NCBI RefSeq assembly: GCF_012849095.1
Contig: NZ_CP051680.1
Location: forward strand, 2,232,001-2,296,000
Length of the DNA stretch: 64,000 nt
Direction: 5' to 3'
Source: Cohnella herbarum
GTDB taxonomy: Bacteria > Bacillota > Bacilli > Paenibacillales > Paenibacillaceae
The stretch's first letter is position 1, and each line of letters opens with the position of its first letter. The translations under genes and the position numbers were made by a program. Shown piece by piece: positions 60,938 to 64,000 of the stretch. The notes below the pieces were generated by a model that had not been told where the DNA came from, ran no database searches, and saw only the letters and a program-made list of their open reading frames with translations.

Positions 60938-60981
60938 AGGGATGGCTGCGCGCCGACATCGGCTTGCAGCCATCCCTCTTT
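60938..60981 (+). terminator. Rho-independent terminator after the small membrane protein
   Basis: AGGGATGGCTGC and GCAGCCATCCCT pair with further GCCGA/TCGGC pairing in the loop, followed by CTTTG. The T run is weak. Confidence 0.75.
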
Positions 60982-60996
60982 GCAATACGTATTGTA

Positions 60997-61194
60997 TTAA
61001 TTGTCGCTAAGCCCGAGCTTCGTGGTCGTCCCCTCGGTTCGTTTACTTTCCCATGACGGATAGGATTGCCATGTAAACTGCTTATCGTACTTCATCGAGT
61101 CCTTCTTCACAAATCGTGCAACCGCTGCCATCACGCAACCGATTAACCCGAACAGACCAATTAACCAAACCGTTAGCAATGCCGCGTCTCTCAT
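60997..61194 (-). CDS. Small membrane protein (65 residues)
   Basis: One TM helix (LLTVWLIGLFGLIGCVMAAVARF) and a hydrophilic tail (KYDKQFTWQSYPSWESKRTEG). GGGAGGAACGGCG precedes the ATG. No family is recognised. Confidence 0.65.
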   Translation of the reverse strand: MRDAALLTVWLIGLFGLIGCVMAAVARFVKKDSMKYDKQFTWQSYPSWESKRTEGTTTKLGLSDN

Positions 61195-61323
61195 CGCCGT
61201 TCCTCCCGCCGAATACCGTTGTTACATTTGTATGTCGGCTAAACGAGAAACATCCCTTTTTTTGCGAGAAATCCCGCCTTGAAACCTTGGCGTGAATTGT
61301 GTAAAAAAAATGTTGAAAAGTGA

Positions 61324-61352
61324 TTGACTTCAGATCGCCAACTTGATATTAT
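61324..61352 (+). promoter_or_regulatory. Promoter of tRNA-Val
   Basis: TTGACT (61324-61329) and TATTAT (61347-61352) are spaced by 17 bases and lie about 27 bases before the tRNA. Confidence 0.75.
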
Positions 61353-61378
61353 ATTACTTGTCGCCGCGAAAAATAACA

Positions 61379-61455
61379 TGATCTGATAGCTCAGCTGGGA
61401 GAGCACCATCTTGACAGGGTGGGGGTCACAGGTTCGATCCCTGTTCAGATCACCA
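61379..61455 (+). tRNA. tRNA-Val (anticodon GAC)
   Basis: The acceptor stem TGATCTG pairs with CAGATCA, and CCA is encoded. The D arm is AGCTCAGCTGGGAGAGC. The anticodon stem CCATC/GGTGG holds the loop TTGACAG, so the anticodon is GAC. The T arm is ACAGG-TTCGATC-CCTGT. Accessory AT-rich DNA begins after its 3' end, a common integration site. Confidence 0.95.
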
Positions 61456-61468
61456 TACTTAAACGGCC

Positions 61469-61500
61469 AGAACTCTTACATCGTAAGGGTTCTTTTTTGT
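61469..61500 (+). terminator. Rho-independent terminator after tRNA-Val
   Basis: AGAACTCTTAC and GTAAGGGTTCT pair around ATC (one wobble), followed by TTTTTTGTTTT. Confidence 0.92.
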
Positions 61501-61535
61501 TTTACAGTTTTTTAATTTCATAAATAATGTTCTTT

Positions 61536-61583
61536 TTAGTTGCGTGATACGAATTTGATACGAATTGCATAATATCTAAACGC
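61536..61583 (-). pseudogene. Possible remnant of a tyrosine integrase C-terminus
   Basis: On the minus strand the frame ending at 61536 reads YYAIRIKFVSRN-stop, next to the tRNA. Short basic tails of this type (GTKLV/IKFVS) end many phage integrases that insert at tRNA genes, and the DNA has the repeated GATACGAATT usually seen there. Only about 15 codons remain before the frame runs into the putAbiC gene. The call is speculative. Confidence 0.25.
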
Positions 61584-62484
61584 GTTCTTTTTGGTTTGTT
61601 ATATTTTCCCAATTTATTGATGGATCTATTTTTGATTTATCCTCGTCGCTAAGTTTCGATAAGAAATTAAAGAACTTGTAATCAGAACTATCTATACAAA
61701 TGTCCGCGTTCCCGTGAATCAGATCAAATAGTTTGTATTTAGAAAATTCATTAAAACAACTCTCCGGATCTCTAAGTCCAGATAATGAATAATAAAACAA
61801 CGAAATTAATGCTTCAGAGGAGATGTATATTCTGAGGAAATCAGCATAAAAAATTGCTTCAGCACTAGTAAGGTTACTACGTCTTATCAATTCAAATATT
61901 TTATCTACATATCGATATAATTTATTAATACCATTTGAGTCTAACTCATCACGCATATTAAGGATTCCATCGAGATATTCATGAAACCTATATTTATAGA
62001 CATAGAAAATTGTATTTGAAGCATTGTCACTCTGCCTTAACCTATTATATTCTTTTTCCAGTTTATCCTCAGAGATCACACATTTTACTTTTAATGAAGA
62101 TATAGATTCCACGTATGCATCATATTTCAGATCAGGACCGAGCTCTTCCCTTACTCGATTAGTATCATGAAATCTTTGTAATTCTTTAAGCATAATAAAA
62201 AAAGTGTTTTCGAATCTTTGCTTATCTAACATTTCATTTTGTTTTTTAAATTCCAACCTTGATAATTCAAGTTCCTTTTTTTGACTTTTAAAAGTAGCAT
62301 ATGCTACAAGAAATGCACCTAAAGTTAGAAAAGGGACCGTAGATCCTGCTAACCAATCACCTACCGGTCCAACTTTCGCAATATCTTCGTCGATGTATTT
62401 ATATAAGAGTACCGTGAAAATTGGTCCAACTCCTGCAACAATCAGTGCAATGAACGCTCCTTTTAAGAGCTTATTACTAAACAT
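61576..62484 (-). CDS. Putative phage abortive infection protein (putAbiC, PF16872-like)
   Basis: A 302-residue protein with two TM helices (about 8-28 and 47-65), GPVGDW between them (39-44), a charged coiled region (FKSQKKELELSRLEFKKQNE), then QRFENTFFIMLKEL (89-102). This TM-GPxGD-TM-coil-QRFENTFF pattern is that of putAbiC proteins, which resemble lactococcal AbiC. They are thought to stop phage growth by killing or arresting the host cell; the mechanism is unknown. GAGGTGTCTCAC supports the ATG at 62484. Base composition is clearly AT-richer than the core genes, suggesting transfer. Confidence 0.82.
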   Translation of the reverse strand: MFSNKLLKGAFIALIVAGVGPIFTVLLYKYIDEDIAKVGPVGDWLAGSTVPFLTLGAFLVAYATFKSQKKELELSRLEFKKQNEMLDKQRFENTFFIMLKELQRFHDTNRVREELGPDLKYDAYVESISSLKVKCVISEDKLEKEYNRLRQSDNASNTIFYVYKYRFHEYLDGILNMRDELDSNGINKLYRYVDKIFELIRRSNLTSAEAIFYADFLRIYISSEALISLFYYSLSGLRDPESCFNEFSKYKLFDLIHGNADICIDSSDYKFFNFLSKLSDEDKSKIDPSINWENITNQKERV

Positions 62485-62669
62485 GTGAGACACCTCATCA
62501 TTATATAATTTACGAGAGTTAAGATACGAAGATAGAATTACAATAAAAGTGATATTAAAAAAAAATAGCGATTGCACTACAAGATTCCCTCACATTCCTT
62601 AGAACAATATTGAAATAATGCTTTTTTATAATAATGTAATCAATTGGAAACAACTATAGTTTTGAGAAT

Positions 62670-62700
62670 CAAAAAAAGCAGGAGCTCATGCGCCCCTGCC
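62670..62700 (-). terminator. Rho-independent terminator after the ArpU-like ORF
   Basis: On the minus strand GCAGGGGC pairs with GCTCCTGC (one wobble) around GCATGA, followed by TTTTTTT. Confidence 0.85.
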
Positions 62701-62762
62701 CTCACTTTTTTGGAATTTATTATGATTAGTTCCCTCTAACCACTTCCTAAACACCAGTTTGC

Positions 62763-63395
62763 TTATATAAAGTTCCCGGCCAGCTTCTCAAAAGCTTTCC
62801 ATTTGAACTTGGTGAATGTCCCTTCGGCGATCCCTAGCTCGATCTGATACACCTGGTAATCGTAAATTTCTTCGTCCTGCATATATTTCAGTTTAATAAT
62901 TTTCTTCTGCAGTTCCGGAAGTCTATTAACGCAGCGATCAACCTTATCAATAAACATATGCCTCATCTCAGGTTCATCTACATTCCGAATCGCGATGCTA
63001 GCCGTCGAATCACTTGTTAATCCCGTTGGACCGCGAAACCTTTCGTCGAAGCTCATTTGATTGCCGTCGACATCGACCGTTCCGTCCGGATTGATTTTTC
63101 CAGTTACTCCCTTAGATGCCTGCTTGAACTCGGTCGAAATCGACGATTTTTCAATCGTTAGCGTTACATCATCCCCAGCCAGCTTATAAAGCTCGAATGA
63201 ATGTTCAACTGAAACATCACCTTTTACAATGAACTCCAAAACAGTCTTTTTTGTATCCTTCGTTTTTTTGCTGAATTCGGCAGTGATAGTAACGTCATCG
63301 ATCTCATCGATTCGAAGTTCAACTACTTCCCGACAAAGCTGATTGCATGAGTTCCTTTTTCGAATCGATCGTTTGTTTATTGAATTATGCGTCAA
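62763..63395 (-). pseudogene. Chimeric ORF: unknown phage-type N-terminus fused to ArpU-like regulator C-terminus
   Basis: A 210-codon ORF. The last ~85 residues (RFRGPTGLTSDSTASIAIRNVDEPEMRH, DRCVNRLPELQKKIIKLKYM, AEGTFTKFKWKAFEKLAGNF) have the ArpU-family pattern of late phage transcription regulators. The first ~120 (DDVTITAEFSKKTKDTKKTV, KINPDGTVDVDGNQMSFDE) look like an unrelated phage protein. The start is a TTG without a ribosome-binding site; GAGAGGAGCAATTATCC precedes an ATG in another frame (63410) that stops after seven codons. A deletion that joined two prophage genes is the simplest explanation. Confidence 0.55.
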
Positions 63396-63531
63396 TAGTT
63401 GCTTTCATGGATAATTGCTCCTCTCAATAGTAAGTTATTTACTCGGATAATTTTGAATCGGAAGGAAACATTATTTCCGAAGGGTGGTGAATAGTGATGA
63501 CCCATATTTCAAATGAGGACTTAAGAAAATA

Positions 63532-63660
63532 GTGGTCCCCTATGTAACACGAGAATTTTTTGATGAAAATCCCCACTTGTACAGAAGAGTCGCAAAAATC
63601 TATGTTGATGAAACAATCCACTATGCAAGTAAAGCAGCAGCGTATGAGATCCATTGTTAG
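63532..63660 (+). CDS. Short ORF or gene fragment in the island
   Basis: A plus-strand frame (GTG start) of 42 codons reads VTREFFDENPHLYRRVAKIYVDETIHYASK. The composition is protein-like. Just upstream another frame (MTHISNEDLRK, from 63497) ends in a stop at the same place, so the two may be pieces of one frameshifted gene. Nothing is recognised. Confidence 0.25.
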   Translation: MVPYVTREFFDENPHLYRRVAKIYVDETIHYASKAAAYEIHC

Positions 63661-63825
63661 ATACGCTGAGGTACCTAACGAAATATAATTTTTAGCGAAA
63701 GTCTAATCAAGTCCTAGCCTGCAGTTGTTTCTTTTAGGATCTGTCAAATACTTATTTTTTGAAAATATCACTGTACTTTTTGCGAACCTATCCGTAGCGC
63801 ATAAGCTAATCAATGAGACTGTTCA

Positions 63826-63862
63826 GCCCCGCCCGGCCACTCGGCTAAGCGGGGTTTTGTTT
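63826..63862 (+). terminator. Rho-independent terminator in the island
   Basis: CCCCGC and GCGGGG pair around a loop that contains CGGCC/GGC pairing, followed by TTTTGTTT. It does not follow a clear gene. The space 63661-63901 shows otherwise nothing but this and the next terminator. Confidence 0.65.
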
Positions 63863-63864
63863 AT

Positions 63865-63894
63865 AGAAAAACCCGCCAGCCGAAGCCAACGGGC
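63865..63894 (-). terminator. Rho-independent terminator after the right-edge gene
   Basis: On the minus strand CCCGTTGGC pairs with GCTGGCGGG (three wobbles) around TTCG, followed by TTTTT. Confidence 0.85.
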
Positions 63895-63901
63895 TAATCA
63901 A

Positions 63902-64000
63902 CTATGGATTTACTACATCATACTCGTCCACATCAAACGTAAGGATCTTATCGAAGATCACGTACTCGGCTCGTGACTTAAACGGCCCTTTGTTCCACGC
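63902..64000 (-). CDS. C-terminal end of a gene that continues past the right edge
   Basis: The minus frame is open from 64000 to a TAG at 63904-63902 and encodes 32 residues (WNKGPFKSRAEYVIFDKI then LTFDVDEYDVVNP). It is followed by a strong terminator, which supports it as real. No family can be named from so little; the setting suggests prophage or island cargo. Confidence 0.6.
   Translation of the reverse strand, partial: AWNKGPFKSRAEYVIFDKILTFDVDEYDVVNP

Noticed and set aside
63439..63654. 71-codon minus-strand ORF in the island
   Set aside because: Antisense to the better-looking plus frame at 63532; Cys/Ile-rich composition typical of AT-rich non-coding DNA.
63817..63827. Right attachment site copying the tRNA-Val 3' end
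   Set aside because: Only CTGTTCAG (8 bases) matches; too short for an att repeat. A true copy may lie beyond the window.
63725..63976. 83-codon plus ORF at the right end
   Set aside because: It runs through two intrinsic terminators and is antisense to the better-supported right-edge gene fragment.

Overview
The window is chromosomal DNA of a low-to-mid GC, Gram-positive endospore-former lineage, most probably Paenibacillaceae (Paenibacillus or Cohnella-like). The support is the gene content: a zinc-free S4 protein, CcpA beside acsA/acuA/acuC and ytxJ, bacterial XPB, YlaN, YugN, YktB, DUF1292, DUF1885, YesM/YesN-type two-component genes and many TTG/GTG starts behind strong Shine-Dalgarno sequences. 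About 61 kb reads as ordinary core chromosome; the last ~2.6 kb, after a tRNA-Val gene, is AT-rich accessory DNA.  Layout. 1-4.4 kb (minus): a helicase-associated protein (cut by the left edge) translationally coupled to an XPB-type helicase, then an M20 amidohydrolase. 4.5-6.1 kb: YugN and FtsW. 6.2-6.6 kb: a 51-bp tandem-repeat island. 6.8-13.5 kb: Asp23, a Ca2+/H+ antiporter, YlaN, an HPr-like protein without the usual phospho-histidine segment, an M29 aminopeptidase, a secreted protein and a GAF-GGDEF diguanylate cyclase. 13.6-15.4 kb: rpsD, a Fur-box promoter with a short ORF and a Cys-rich DUF1450 protein, and ferritin, forming an iron-related cluster. 15.4-22.3 kb: a sugar ABC importer divergent from a YesM/YesN two-component pair. 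22.5-26.4 kb: an MBL-fold hydrolase and a class A PBP with fibronectin domains. 26.5-33 kb: acetate metabolism and catabolite control (acsA, acuA, acuC, mtnN, ccpA, ytxJ). 33-41.4 kb: a zinc-ribbon protein, VanZ, a DJ-1/PfpI protein, a coupled PTS EIICBA and EI pair with a structured leader, a CoA-binding protein, EPSP synthase, tandem CrcB and a rhodanese. 41.8-45 kb: gnd, YceI and hypotheticals. 45-56 kb: an Lnr-like ABC exporter, kinase and regulator module, YktB, an inverted repeat-array island, an RND efflux pump and an MFS pump. 56-61 kb: an Orn/Lys/Arg decarboxylase, DUF1885, DUF1292, small proteins and an MBL hydrolase. 61.4-64 kb: tRNA-Val, a putAbiC-like abortive-infection protein, a chimeric ArpU-like phage regulator and a gene fragment at the right edge.  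How parts work together. AcuA acetylates AcsA, and AcuC probably reverses this; a cre-like site in the acsA leader fits control by the neighbouring CcpA. The kinase/regulator pair at 48.5-50.3 kb probably controls the adjacent ABC exporter. An almost identical 20-bp palindromic motif upstream of the RND pump suggests one envelope-stress regulon. YesM/YesN probably control the divergent ABC importer. The best candidates for undescribed biology are that shared motif, the oppositely oriented repeat arrays at 51.0-51.5 kb, the three-way-junction RNA/terminator upstream of the PTS operon, and the tRNA-Val island with its putative abortive-infection gene.
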